The notes beneath the pieces are model-generated. The model worked only from the letters and a program-made list of their open reading frames with translations. It did no database searches and was not told the origin of the DNA. A DNA stretch of 23,124 nt from a virus, in the IMG/VR virus record IMGVR_UViG_3300034112_000403, positions 1-23,124 of that record. The stretch is one strand, 5' to 3'. How positions within the stretch are numbered: the stretch's first letter is position 1; the number at the start of each line of letters is the position of its first letter. The position numbers and the translations under genes are program-made. This document shows, piece by piece, positions 1 through 6,712 of this stretch.

Positions 1-593
1 TGCCCTGCGTTAAAACGCTTCACAATCTCGAACCAGTGCTTATCAGGTACAACCTGACACCCTGCCGACCACTTATTTACCCAGTCACCCAGCCCGGCAC
101 GATGAAAGTTTATGCCAAACAACCCGAACTGCGTCACTTTTTGGTCAAGTTGTCTGTCTTTTGTCCCATCCCGGTAGATGGTAATCGGCAAAATCTGCTG
201 AAAATAAGGAGCACCAAGCCACAAATTAGACCATTTTGCACCTGTTACAAAGCGGTGTGAACCGACAACCTGCTGTTCAGTGGCTACTGCTGTGCCATTT
301 ATCCCACCAACGGTGAGAGGATTGTAAACATAGAAGTCACCTGCGGTAGTGGATGCAGGGCAAACGTAGACAATTTGCCCGTATTTGTAGACTACGCAGT
401 AATCTTCAAACTTATTTGTCAGCTTATCATCCGTGCGAAGCCATACAATCCCGTGGTATTGCGGCAACCACTTGCGTTTTTTCAGCTCATTGGCTATGTA
501 GTTGGCCAGTGCTTCGGTTGTTTTCGGGCCGATAACCCCATCCGCTTTCAGGTTTGCCCCGTTTTTGTTCAGTAGTTCTTGCAGTGCTTTCAT
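1..593 (-). CDS. Putative endolysin: peptidoglycan-binding and YkuD-like domains (3' end cut by window)
   Basis: The reading frame is open from the ATG at 593-591 to the window edge, giving 197 residues with the C-terminus missing. Residues 1-33 look like a peptidoglycan-binding type 1 repeat, with the signature ADGVIGPKTTEAL near residues 17-29. Towards the end, His164 in FHRAG and Cys179 in SAGCQV have the spacing and order of the catalytic His and Cys of L,D-transpeptidase (YkuD-like) domains (HxxG then SxGC). I infer a cell-wall-acting enzyme, probably the lysis enzyme because it follows holin- and spanin-like genes. The start overlaps the stop of the upstream gene as ATGA, indicating translational coupling. 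No signal peptide is visible, so export would depend on a holin. The exact bond cleaved is unknown; a transpeptidase-like fold acting as a peptidase is an alternative. Confidence 0.7.
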   Translation of the reverse strand, partial: MKALQELLNKNGANLKADGVIGPKTTEALANYIANELKKRKWLPQYHGIVWLRTDDKLTNKFEDYCVVYKYGQIVYVCPASTTAGDFYVYNPLTVGGINGTAVATEQQVVGSHRFVTGAKWSNLWLGAPYFQQILPITIYRDGTKDRQLDQKVTQFGLFGINFHRAGLGDWVNKWSAGCQVVPDKHWFEIVKRFNAG

Positions 594-1096
594 TTTGCTA
601 TGAATAATAATGATGATAAGATTGCGATATTTCGCCACGCATTTCGTTTCCTACGCATTTTATTGTTATCTGTGGCACATTGTACCAACTGCTTATTTTG
701 AGTGGCTGTAATGGCCTCTAAATGCGTTATCGCACTATCTTGTAATTTTATGACTTGCTCTTGGCTGTAAATTACCACGCTGTCATCGGAGATAATCTCC
801 CAGCAAAGTTGATTTTCGTCAATCAGGGCGGCAAGTTTAACCGTGTCTTTTTGAAGCTGGGTAATGGTCAGCGTATCGTGGACATATTTTGTCCTAATTT
901 GGCGAAGGGTTTTTATCTTTTCAGGTCGGTTGATCAACAGCGCAGCATACTCGTTTTTGATGCTGTCAATTTCGGCATTTAAACTATCTACCAGTCCTGT
1001 GTCTGCCTGTGGTTTTTGTTGTGTCGGGCAATGCCCAAAGACAAGCACAGTGATAAGTACACCACAAAGCACAAAAAGCCAATCACTTCGTTTCAT
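590..1096 (-). CDS. Membrane-anchored coiled-coil protein, spanin-like
   Basis: This 168-residue protein starts at the ATG at 1096-1094. A longer reading needs a TTG at 1105 and adds only three residues. One hydrophobic segment (about residues 6-22) is followed by a charged, helix-prone stretch (about 30-145) suited to coiled coil, then a short hydrophobic tail (about 155-167). An N-terminal anchor plus a periplasmic coiled coil, placed just before a cell-wall enzyme and after a holin-like gene, is the layout of phage Rz-type inner-membrane spanins. That is inference from position and topology; no family motif is recognised. It overlaps the upstream gene by 14 nt. No lipobox-containing partner (o-spanin) was seen nested in or beside it, so the pair is incomplete or the role differs. 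Confidence 0.65.
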   Translation of the reverse strand: MKRSDWLFVLCGVLITVLVFGHCPTQQKPQADTGLVDSLNAEIDSIKNEYAALLINRPEKIKTLRQIRTKYVHDTLTITQLQKDTVKLAALIDENQLCWEIISDDSVVIYSQEQVIKLQDSAITHLEAITATQNKQLVQCATDNNKMRRKRNAWRNIAILSSLLFIAK

Positions 1097-1361
1097 CCTC
1101 CGCAAAGAAATTGGTCACGAACTTGCCGACCGCACCGCACACACCTGAAATCAGCATCAACTTGGGATGGTCAAGGTTAAGCCCGGCAACGAACAAAGAT
1201 GCAGCGGCAATGCTGTCACCTAATACCCTGAACCGCTTGGGGGTGGGTTTAAAATATCCTTTCAGTTTCATCTTCCTTGTCCTCGGTATGGTTTTGCTGA
1301 CTTGTGTTTGTTGGCTGACTTCGTGTGTCTGCCCAGTTTCCGTTTGCTTTTCGGTTGCCAT
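1083..1361 (-). CDS. Holin-like two-segment membrane protein
   Basis: This 92-residue protein has a polar, Gln/Thr-rich N-terminus and a basic stretch (about 26-45), then two hydrophobic segments at about 46-62 and 66-86 separated by a short DHPK turn, ending in an acidic tail. Size, topology and position just upstream of spanin-like and endolysin-like genes fit a class II-type holin, which would permeabilise the inner membrane to time lysis. The assignment is contextual because holins share little sequence. The start is supported by AAGGAG eleven bases upstream, one of only two clear Shine-Dalgarno sites in the window. The 1374-1532 product is a second holin candidate. Confidence 0.6.
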   Translation of the reverse strand: MATEKQTETGQTHEVSQQTQVSKTIPRTRKMKLKGYFKPTPKRFRVLGDSIAAASLFVAGLNLDHPKLMLISGVCGAVGKFVTNFFAEDETK

Positions 1362-1368
1362 TTTACTA

Positions 1369-1378
1369 TCTCCTTACT
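1369..1378 (-). promoter_or_regulatory. Shine-Dalgarno-type ribosome binding site for the holin-like gene
   Basis: The minus strand reads AGTAAGGAGA here, with AAGGAG ending 8 nt before the ATG at 1361. The same ten bases precede the gene starting at 3921. Most other starts in this window have A/T-rich leaders instead, so this site is distinctive and supports the start choice. Confidence 0.5.
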
Positions 1379-1532
1379 TTTTGCCATATTTAAAGAACTT
1401 GTAAATGCCAATGCAGGATAAAACAAGGGCAGCGGTGAAAGACAGGAATTGAATAATCGGAAGCAACTTTGCAGCAGCCCCGGCCAACCATAAAAGCCAA
1501 CTACCTACGATGGTTTCAGTTTCGTTTTTCAT
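1374..1532 (-). CDS. Small two-segment membrane protein, holin candidate
   Basis: The start chosen is the ATG at 1532-1530, giving 52 residues. It overlaps the stop of the upstream gene by one base (TGATG). Upstream extension would overlap that gene by about 60 nt and is rejected. About residues 8-46 are almost continuously hydrophobic, with a Lys near position 22 that could separate two short membrane segments. The C-terminus is basic (KFFKYGKK), consistent with a cytoplasmic tail. In a lysis cluster this could be a holin, antiholin or pinholin partner of the 1083-1361 protein. I do not recognise a named family. Confidence 0.6.
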   Translation of the reverse strand: MKNETETIVGSWLLWLAGAAAKLLPIIQFLSFTAALVLSCIGIYKFFKYGKK

Positions 1533-1780
1533 CAGGGAAAGGGCGGTGCAGGTTTGGGAACATACGGAATAAGCGGCAAGTTTTGCACCCACATAAAATC
1601 AGGGTTAACGCATTGACTGATTTCTTCAACGGAGATTACCCACCTATCGTCATTGTCCTGAATGGGGTTGAAGTAGCTGTCATCCATGTACCATTGGCCG
1701 ACGAGCAAATCTTTGTCAGTTTCAGTCAACAGCCCTACATAGGTGCTGTATTGTTCCGGGGTTAAATCTTTTAAGGTCAT
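1532..1780 (-). CDS. Small hypothetical protein, Pro-rich C-terminus
   Basis: This acidic protein of 82 residues has no membrane segment or signal peptide. It begins MTLKDLTPEQ, contains several Trp and Tyr residues around positions 30-65, and ends with a proline-rich tail (PKPAPPFP). Its start overlaps the stop of the tail-appendage gene as ATGA, and its own stop overlaps the next start by one base, so it is part of one translationally coupled chain. Its place between an appendage gene and the lysis genes suggests a small accessory structural protein or chaperone for the appendage, but no family is recognised and no function is assigned. Confidence 0.6.
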   Translation of the reverse strand: MTLKDLTPEQYSTYVGLLTETDKDLLVGQWYMDDSYFNPIQDNDDRWVISVEEISQCVNPDFMWVQNLPLIPYVPKPAPPFP

Positions 1781-2592
1781 ACGTTGCGAGATAAAGTTGT
1801 TTGGTATGCCTGTACTGCGGTGTAAAAATTAGCGGCTTCGGTGTCGGTTAGGCCGTCACCAATGGATGCAAAAGCCAAATTTGCATTTGAAAATTCTGCA
1901 ATACTTGAACCATTATTTACTGCTAATAAACTGAAACTTCTATTTATATTACTATCAGTTCCACCGCTTTTAATTGTAGGTGTTAAATTATTTTGAAAAT
2001 ACTTAAATTGTCCAGTTGTAATTTTAGACAAAATAAACATACCTCGCTGTGGTGTTACAACTGCGGCTAAATTTGTTTGTTGCTGTCCTATACACGAGAA
2101 GTTAGCATTATTAAAATTTAAGTAAAATCTTGTAGCGTTTGTCGGACTTACAGCATCAGATATACCCATTGATGTATTAGAAAAAGATGGTAAAACATTT
2201 CTTTGATACATTGATATATGTTTACTTGTTATATTCAAAGATGTACTTTCTGTTAAAAAAGTATCAGCATAACCATTGGTTGAATTTCCGGAAATACCAT
2301 TTGCATTGTGCGTAATTCCACCGTAGAATACCAACCTGAATGCAGCATCCAAATCACGGGGGTCTTTCAAATTCCATTTGTGAGTTGTAGCCGTGCCACC
2401 AACAAAAGGATAAAGTGCTTTCATTTTTGTCCAAATGCCATAGGTTTTCAAATTAACCACCAAAGTGTTGATGGCACTCTGCTGCGTGGCATCGGTTATG
2501 GCAGCAGCCGTGATGAATGCTTGTGCATCGGCATCGGTTCCGCCACCGCCTGCCGCAACAAAGCTCCCTACACCAATACCTCGCCTTATCAT
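1777..2592 (-). CDS. Putative tail appendage or receptor-binding protein with lectin-like core
   Basis: This 271-residue protein has a short Gly-rich N-terminus (residues 9-18), a region resembling Bacteroidota-phage appendage proteins (KALYPFVGGTATTHKWNLK, about 57-75), and then an Asn/Ser/Thr-rich beta-type core (about 85-245) like LamG or jelly-roll adhesion domains. It ends in a short helix-prone segment. I infer a structural protein exposed at the tail or capsid surface that touches host glycans. It overlaps the genes on each side by 4 nt (ATGA). The core is clearly more A/T-rich than both ends, as expected of a module exchanged between phages. A decoration protein is the main alternative. 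Confidence 0.6.
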   Translation of the reverse strand: MIRRGIGVGSFVAAGGGGTDADAQAFITAAAITDATQQSAINTLVVNLKTYGIWTKMKALYPFVGGTATTHKWNLKDPRDLDAAFRLVFYGGITHNANGISGNSTNGYADTFLTESTSLNITSKHISMYQRNVLPSFSNTSMGISDAVSPTNATRFYLNFNNANFSCIGQQQTNLAAVVTPQRGMFILSKITTGQFKYFQNNLTPTIKSGGTDSNINRSFSLLAVNNGSSIAEFSNANLAFASIGDGLTDTEAANFYTAVQAYQTTLSRNV

Positions 2593-2858
2593 ACGTTATA
2601 CGCTACGATGCTGCCGCTTGTCAGGGTTATGCTGCTGAAATAGTCACCATCGGGCAACGAAATGAACGTGCCTTGTTTCAGGGTTACGCCTGTCAGTCCA
2701 AGGGTTGTCATTACACTTGCCGCATTTTTGTCAAGGGCAGCGGAAACAACTGCATCTGCGTTTACGACAAAGCCCTGCCAACGGCCGGTATTTGCGCTTG
2801 TGTTACTTATCACCTTGCATCCGGTGAAACCTGCCATAAATTGTGTTGAAGTACTCAT
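2589..2858 (-). CDS. Small structural protein, probably beta-rich
   Basis: This 89-residue protein is rich in Ser, Thr, Val and Gly, with no membrane segment or signal. The alternating polar/hydrophobic pattern in the C-terminal half (ISLPDGDYFSSITLTSGSIV) suggests a small beta-sandwich. It sits one base after the stop of the tail-completion candidate and overlaps the appendage gene by 4 nt, so a virion role such as an appendage adaptor or decoration protein is likely. No specific family is recognised. Confidence 0.55.
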   Translation of the reverse strand: MSTSTQFMAGFTGCKVISNTSANTGRWQGFVVNADAVVSAALDKNAASVMTTLGLTGVTLKQGTFISLPDGDYFSSITLTSGSIVAYNV

Positions 2859-2859
2859 T

Positions 2860-3324
2860 TTATTCTATTGTTGGGAATGTTAAATTGTTATTTGGTGTGT
2901 CGCAGTAATCTCTCAAATTTGGACAATGATATTCGATAACGGCTGCAACTCCGCTAACGATGTCCGTTTGGGCGTCATAAAAGGGTGTAATGCTGTCGTT
3001 GATTACCCATGTTCCGGCTATGTTGTTTCGGTAAACGTAGCGCAGCATTGAGTAAATGTCCAACATCACCGTGTGCATATCGCTGATGCGTTCTACTGCA
3101 TCGGTAAAATCTTCACGATGCCTGTCAGCAATGGCAACCGCAAAGCGGTAAATCACCTTGTCAACGGTCACCTGTGAACCATCAGGAAAAATCCGCATCA
3201 ACGGATAAAGCTGCTCACCGCTTGTATTGATGTTTGGCTCAATATTTACGATGGTTGCCTTTATCTGCTTGTGGTTGTTCCCGGCAGTTTCGAGTGCTTC
3301 CAGTAGTTGGTTGATTGTTACCAT
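2860..3324 (-). CDS. Putative tail terminator or tail completion protein
   Basis: This 154-residue protein has an N-terminal helix (INQLLEALETAG), a strand-rich middle with PLMRIFPDGSQVTVDK (about 42-57), a helical stretch (about 68-97) and more strands to the C-terminus. This alpha/beta order and size resemble tail terminator or neck proteins of siphophages that cap the tail tube, and the position after the head-tail connector candidate agrees. The assignment is by shape and context, not motif. A 45-nt gap separates it from the upstream gene. The leader is not Shine-Dalgarno-like. Confidence 0.5.
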   Translation of the reverse strand: MVTINQLLEALETAGNNHKQIKATIVNIEPNINTSGEQLYPLMRIFPDGSQVTVDKVIYRFAVAIADRHREDFTDAVERISDMHTVMLDIYSMLRYVYRNNIAGTWVINDSITPFYDAQTDIVSGVAAVIEYHCPNLRDYCDTPNNNLTFPTIE

Positions 3325-3369
3325 TGAGATAGAGTTTCAGTTTGTTTTCGTTTTTTGTCCTGACTTTAT

Positions 3370-3921
3370 TCATGAAAAGAAACCACGTAAAAATTTATAG
3401 TCATCATCTTCGCCCAAATAAAAGCCACCAAATAAATATTGGTTCTGTGGATTGATCACGTCAAGTCCACTCGCAGGGTTTTGGTATTCGGGGAAAAGTG
3501 TATCATTTTCGGCAAGGTACAAACGCAATCTTTCAGCGTAGTATTCGGCCTTGTTTTGATAACGCTGCTCAATCATGCGAAGCTGGTCAACATCCACCGC
3601 ATTTGCATTTTCTGCTCCACGACTTGCTGCTGACTTGTTCATCATTTTGTAGGTCAATGGAAGCATACTATCCAAAATCACGTAGTGATACAGACAAGGT
3701 GCAACGTATTTGTTGACCAATGTCAGGTAATTACCACCAAGCCCAGCCCCATTGATGTCATCACAAATCTTGTCATACAAGGTGCTGCCCAAAATATCAC
3801 GGATATATACATCCTGTGCGGTACGCATGGCAGTTTGAAGCAACTTGCTATCAACGTTTTCGTCAATCGGGGTATTCTTCTTGACATCCTGCTCACTTAC
3901 GAAATATGCGAAATTAGCCAT
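3370..3921 (-). CDS. Putative head-tail connector or adaptor protein
   Basis: This 183-residue, mostly helical protein has the N-terminal pattern of phage head-tail adaptors: a bundle of helices (about 20-60, including LQTAMRTAQDVYIRDILGS) that would attach to the portal ring. It lies directly downstream of the portal gene, overlapping it by 8 nt, which is where such adaptors are usually found. The C-terminus is Gly/Phe/Asp-rich and may be extended. The start has AAGGAG upstream, so it is well supported. Confidence in a virion role is high; the exact neck position is not certain. Confidence 0.6.
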   Translation of the reverse strand: MANFAYFVSEQDVKKNTPIDENVDSKLLQTAMRTAQDVYIRDILGSTLYDKICDDINGAGLGGNYLTLVNKYVAPCLYHYVILDSMLPLTYKMMNKSAASRGAENANAVDVDQLRMIEQRYQNKAEYYAERLRLYLAENDTLFPEYQNPASGLDVINPQNQYLFGGFYLGEDDDYKFLRGFFS

Positions 3922-5665
3922 TTGATTTTCTCCTTACTATTCTTTGTTTCCATTCGTGACGACAATGCGGAATGTGCAATGGTGGGTCAGTGTTTGGAAC
4001 GGTGTACCAACCGCCACGTCTTAACCAAACTGAATAGTCCATGATTTGCGACATTTGTTCAATTTCATCACGAGTGTAAAGTTTACCCATTTGCATCATG
4101 CGGACACAAAACTCACGGCTTTCACCACCGGGCTGCAACGGCAACGCATCAGGATCTAAATCGTACTTGTATCGCAGTTCAAGTTTAGGCAGTTCGGTGT
4201 CTGCAATCTCTCCACGGCCAATGTCGGTGATTTTGATTGCGTTATTAGTCCAATTTATCTTACCGCTGTCCTGCAAAGTTTTCAAAATCTTGATGACTTC
4301 TTCTTCACCTATTTTTGTGGCTGTTGAAATGTCTTTCAATGTGGCTTTTTCATCGGAATTTACCACAGCCAGTACCCTTTTTTCTTTGGTGGTAAGTTCA
4401 AATGTAAGTTTCACTTCCTCAAATTCGCTTTCATCAGCACCAAACTTGGCAAAAACCGACAAGTCATTATCCGACCATTTATGAAATTCGCAAGTGTGAC
4501 CGTCAAACTTCTGCGCCTGAATAGTGGTGTTTTGCAATCCGAGTGCTTCACGTGCTTCCTCACGGCTTACAATGCCAAACTGGTACAATGCCACATAATC
4601 AACACCCAAGAAATCGCTGTCTTTGGTATCTAATTCAATACCGGGATAAACGTATTCAAGGGTATTTTCAAGGCAAGTGTCAAGTTTTACTTGACGTTTG
4701 TTGACGTATGATTTGTGGAACAACTCGTATGCTTCAATCATTTCATTACGCTGACCAAGTGCGCCTTCGGTTGCATAACCCAGCAGAATTTTCGGGAAGT
4801 TGTGGCCGATAAAGATTTCATCCTGCACCGTTTCGTTAAGTTGCAGGAATTGCTTGTCCATGTCGGAAGGTTGCAGGTGTGCAATCTCTGCCGACTTTTC
4901 ATTCATTTCGTTAAACTGAATAAGCACACCACCTGCGTTGTCTGTGCCGGTTGTTTTCTGCTTGAACTTCCTCTCAAAGTTAAAGGCAATTTCCTCTGTC
5001 GGTTGACCTTTGAACAACTGAACCAGTGTGCCGTTGGCAAATCCGTTGCGGATGTTGTTGTTGTGGAAGTTGGCTATCTCAACATCGATTTCAATGTACT
5101 GCAAACAATGCTGATAAGGGGGCAACGGATAAACACCCAAGGCAGGTGCGTATTCACGGAAATAAAACAACTGCACTTCCATCGGCTGTGCCTTGTTTGG
5201 ATTGAACGGAGCATAATGCTTCATGTCCTCATGCTTCGCCTTTTTCCAATCCTCTGCATACATATAGATTTCGTGGTCAAGTGTCCGAATGTTGCTGAAA
5301 TCTACGTGATACAAAGCAGAAATTTGCCCCACTTTGTTGTAATGCACCTCATACGCAAATCCGTTGAACAATTCATAATCGAGAGCTAACTTATTTTTGA
5401 ACTCTTGAATACCCTCATAAGGGTTCACGTATTCAATTACCTTAACTGCGCTGGGGTTGCCATCCACCAAGGTTTCTTCACCTGCTACAAAACGGGCTTT
5501 TTGCCTTACAATAGCCCCGTGTTTTGGGCTTCTGTTGTAAAATTCAAGTAACGTATCAGGAAAATCGTTCTTTTCCCCATAGGTCACGATGCCTTTATTC
5601 TTGTTTTCCTTGAATTTAGGCAACTTTGACTCAGTGAAATTTATGCGTAGTAAATCGAAACTCAT
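3914..5665 (-). CDS. Portal protein with winged-helix-like and His/Cys C-terminal extensions
   Basis: This 583-residue protein matches the phage portal pattern: N-terminal strands with YGEKNDFPDTLLEFYNRS (about 29-46), a long mid region with stem and wing helices, and TEGALGQRNEMIEAYELF (about 299-316), typical of portals of Bacteroidota phages. The portal is the dodecameric ring through which DNA enters and leaves the head. Two extra segments follow the usual end. Residues about 425-487 look like a winged helix-turn-helix (KATLKDISTATKIGEEEVIK, then a wing KINWTNNAIKIT). Residues about 488-583 hold VWLRRGGWYTVP and IPHCRHEW (His567, Cys568, His570), a motif recalling head-morphogenesis (MuF-type) C-termini. 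The start overlaps the upstream gene by ATGA. Confidence 0.85.
   Translation of the reverse strand: MSFDLLRINFTESKLPKFKENKNKGIVTYGEKNDFPDTLLEFYNRSPKHGAIVRQKARFVAGEETLVDGNPSAVKVIEYVNPYEGIQEFKNKLALDYELFNGFAYEVHYNKVGQISALYHVDFSNIRTLDHEIYMYAEDWKKAKHEDMKHYAPFNPNKAQPMEVQLFYFREYAPALGVYPLPPYQHCLQYIEIDVEIANFHNNNIRNGFANGTLVQLFKGQPTEEIAFNFERKFKQKTTGTDNAGGVLIQFNEMNEKSAEIAHLQPSDMDKQFLQLNETVQDEIFIGHNFPKILLGYATEGALGQRNEMIEAYELFHKSYVNKRQVKLDTCLENTLEYVYPGIELDTKDSDFLGVDYVALYQFGIVSREEAREALGLQNTTIQAQKFDGHTCEFHKWSDNDLSVFAKFGADESEFEEVKLTFELTTKEKRVLAVVNSDEKATLKDISTATKIGEEEVIKILKTLQDSGKINWTNNAIKITDIGRGEIADTELPKLELRYKYDLDPDALPLQPGGESREFCVRMMQMGKLYTRDEIEQMSQIMDYSVWLRRGGWYTVPNTDPPLHIPHCRHEWKQRIVRRKSNG
3929..3938 (-). 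promoter_or_regulatory. Shine-Dalgarno-type ribosome binding site for the connector gene
   Basis: The minus strand reads AGTAAGGAGA, ending 7 nt before the ATG at 3921. The same ten bases precede the holin-like gene at 1361. The site lies inside the 3' end of the portal gene, so it allows initiation independent of portal termination. Confidence 0.5.
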
Positions 5666-6039
5666 CCTATATGGTGCTGCTTAATGGTTGTATTGACCTC
5701 ATGGTCGTTAAATGCGGTATGTGATGCGGTAACATAGGCCAATCCCCGGTCAATTTCCTGCGATGCAAGTAATGGATTGGTATTGGTCGGGGAAGTTTGT
5801 GCGTACAAAGCCCAGTAATGTGTACCAACGGCCAATGTTTTTGCGGTGCTGCTGCCCTCTACAAATGAAAAAAGTTGGTATCTGTTGGGTGCTGTGCTTG
5901 TATCGGTAACGATGAATGCCTTTTGTTCCTGCGACATTTCACTTTCAAAAACAAGCAGATAGTACACGGGTGAAACCGTTACTTTTTCCCTGCCAGTGAT
6001 GATCAGTTCAGGTGTGCCGCCCTTTGTAATGTAAAGCAT
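5662..6039 (-). CDS. Putative virion structural protein, beta-rich
   Basis: This 125-residue protein has no membrane segment. The alternating pattern of short strands (EKVTVSPVYYLLVFES, then YQLFSFVEG and HYWALYAQTS) suggests a single immunoglobulin-like or beta-sandwich domain. It sits between the tail tube candidate and the portal, overlapping the portal start by 4 nt, so a structural or decoration role is likely. It is preceded by an intrinsic terminator that ends the upstream transcript and by a CCTACTTATATAG box, so it may open a new transcription unit. No named family is recognised. Confidence 0.55.
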   Translation of the reverse strand: MLYITKGGTPELIITGREKVTVSPVYYLLVFESEMSQEQKAFIVTDTSTAPNRYQLFSFVEGSSTAKTLAVGTHYWALYAQTSPTNTNPLLASQEIDRGLAYVTASHTAFNDHEVNTTIKQHHIG

Positions 6040-6057
6040 CCTATCTATATAAGTAGG
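6040..6057 (-). promoter_or_regulatory. Start-proximal box with near-perfect palindrome
   Basis: On the minus strand this reads CCTACTTATATAGATAGG and abuts the ATG at 6039. It is nearly palindromic. It is the most degenerate member of a set of five similar boxes found directly before start codons, and lies just after a strong terminator. It could be a promoter element, a translation signal or a protein-binding site; the sequence alone does not decide. Confidence 0.35.
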
Positions 6058-6074
6058 TCGGTTTCATGTTAAAC

Positions 6075-6098
6075 AAAAAAGGCCGGGAAAACCCGACC
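6075..6098 (-). terminator. Intrinsic terminator after the tail tube candidate
   Basis: The minus strand gives GGTCGGG, loop TTTT, then CCCGGCC followed by six T. The seven-base-pair stem contains one G-T pair. It begins 28 nt after the stop of the 6126-6638 gene, so it should end the tail tube transcript. Confidence 0.85.
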
Positions 6099-6125
6099 CT
6101 TTCTGCATGAAAACACTATGAAAAA

Positions 6126-6638
6126 TCAAAGACCCAGCGAAGTTACAACAGCGGCCTGAACTTTCAAAGGTAAATCGGTTTCTTTGTGGAGAAAATTTAA
6201 TACATGACCTTTGAAATCTCCAAACGCTTGTCCGAAGTTTGTTTCACTTTGCTGCAACTGAACACCATAGTCAGCACCCAGCAGCCAGTAGTCACCACTT
6301 GCATCAAGGGCAATGGCTAACATTCTGTTCTGTGCGAGAAGTTTAATCTCGTTGCGCTGTGCAGTGGTAACTTTGTGCAAACGTGCAACAAGGTCAGCTT
6401 CGTAAAACACAGTTCCGTTTTCAGTTGAAGGAATGGTTCTCCAAGTCATAGACCCGGTTTCCTTTTCAAGTTCATACTTGAAGTAGCTTTTGCCACCACT
6501 CAAAGTGTGGGCAGAAACTTCGCCTGATGATTTGGTGAGAGTAGATTTGGCATCGAATTCCACGAGCCAAATATTTTTGATACCTGCTGCTGCGGTTTTG
6601 CAGTCCAAGGTAAATCCGGTGGTTAATACACAAGGCAT
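6126..6638 (-). CDS. Putative major tail tube protein
   Basis: This 170-residue protein has the pattern I associate with tail tube proteins of Bacteroidota siphophages: an N-terminus of MPCVLTTGFTLDC form, a central YFKYELEKETGSMTW (about 53-67), a helix with TTAQRNEIKLLAQNR (about 91-105), and a late strand/turn region AFGDFKGHVLNF (about 138-149). Such proteins polymerise as hexameric rings to form the tail tube. It sits alone between two intrinsic terminators just downstream of the capsid gene, consistent with a product needed in very many copies. The leader is a run of A residues. A head decoration protein is a less likely alternative. Confidence 0.65.
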   Translation of the reverse strand: MPCVLTTGFTLDCKTAAAGIKNIWLVEFDAKSTLTKSSGEVSAHTLSGGKSYFKYELEKETGSMTWRTIPSTENGTVFYEADLVARLHKVTTAQRNEIKLLAQNRMLAIALDASGDYWLLGADYGVQLQQSETNFGQAFGDFKGHVLNFLHKETDLPLKVQAAVVTSLGL

Positions 6639-6651
6639 ATTTTTTTTTTAA

Positions 6652-6684
6652 ATTAAAGGGGGGTAGGGTTTTTCCCCACCCCCC
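6652..6684 (-). terminator. Strong intrinsic terminator after the major capsid gene
   Basis: The minus strand carries GGGGGGTGGGG, loop AAAAA, then CCCTACCCCCC, an 11-bp stem with one G-T pair, followed by TTTAATTT. It lies 28 nt after the capsid stop and before the tail tube start. The T-tract is interrupted by AA, so termination may be partial and allow read-through. Confidence 0.8.
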
Positions 6685-6712
6685 GGGTTAAACTTTCTCT
6701 ATTCGGTTAAAA

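Noticed and set aside
3239-3373. Minus-strand 44-codon frame with ATGA overlap at the connector gene stop
   Set aside because: It overlaps the 154-residue tail-completion gene by 86 nt in another frame and its second half is the shifted reading of that gene; the ATGA could be chance.
4715-5389. Long plus-strand frame of 224 codons
   Set aside because: It lies entirely opposite the portal gene, encodes a Leu/Phe/Cys-rich product without domain pattern, and no other plus-strand gene is supported here.
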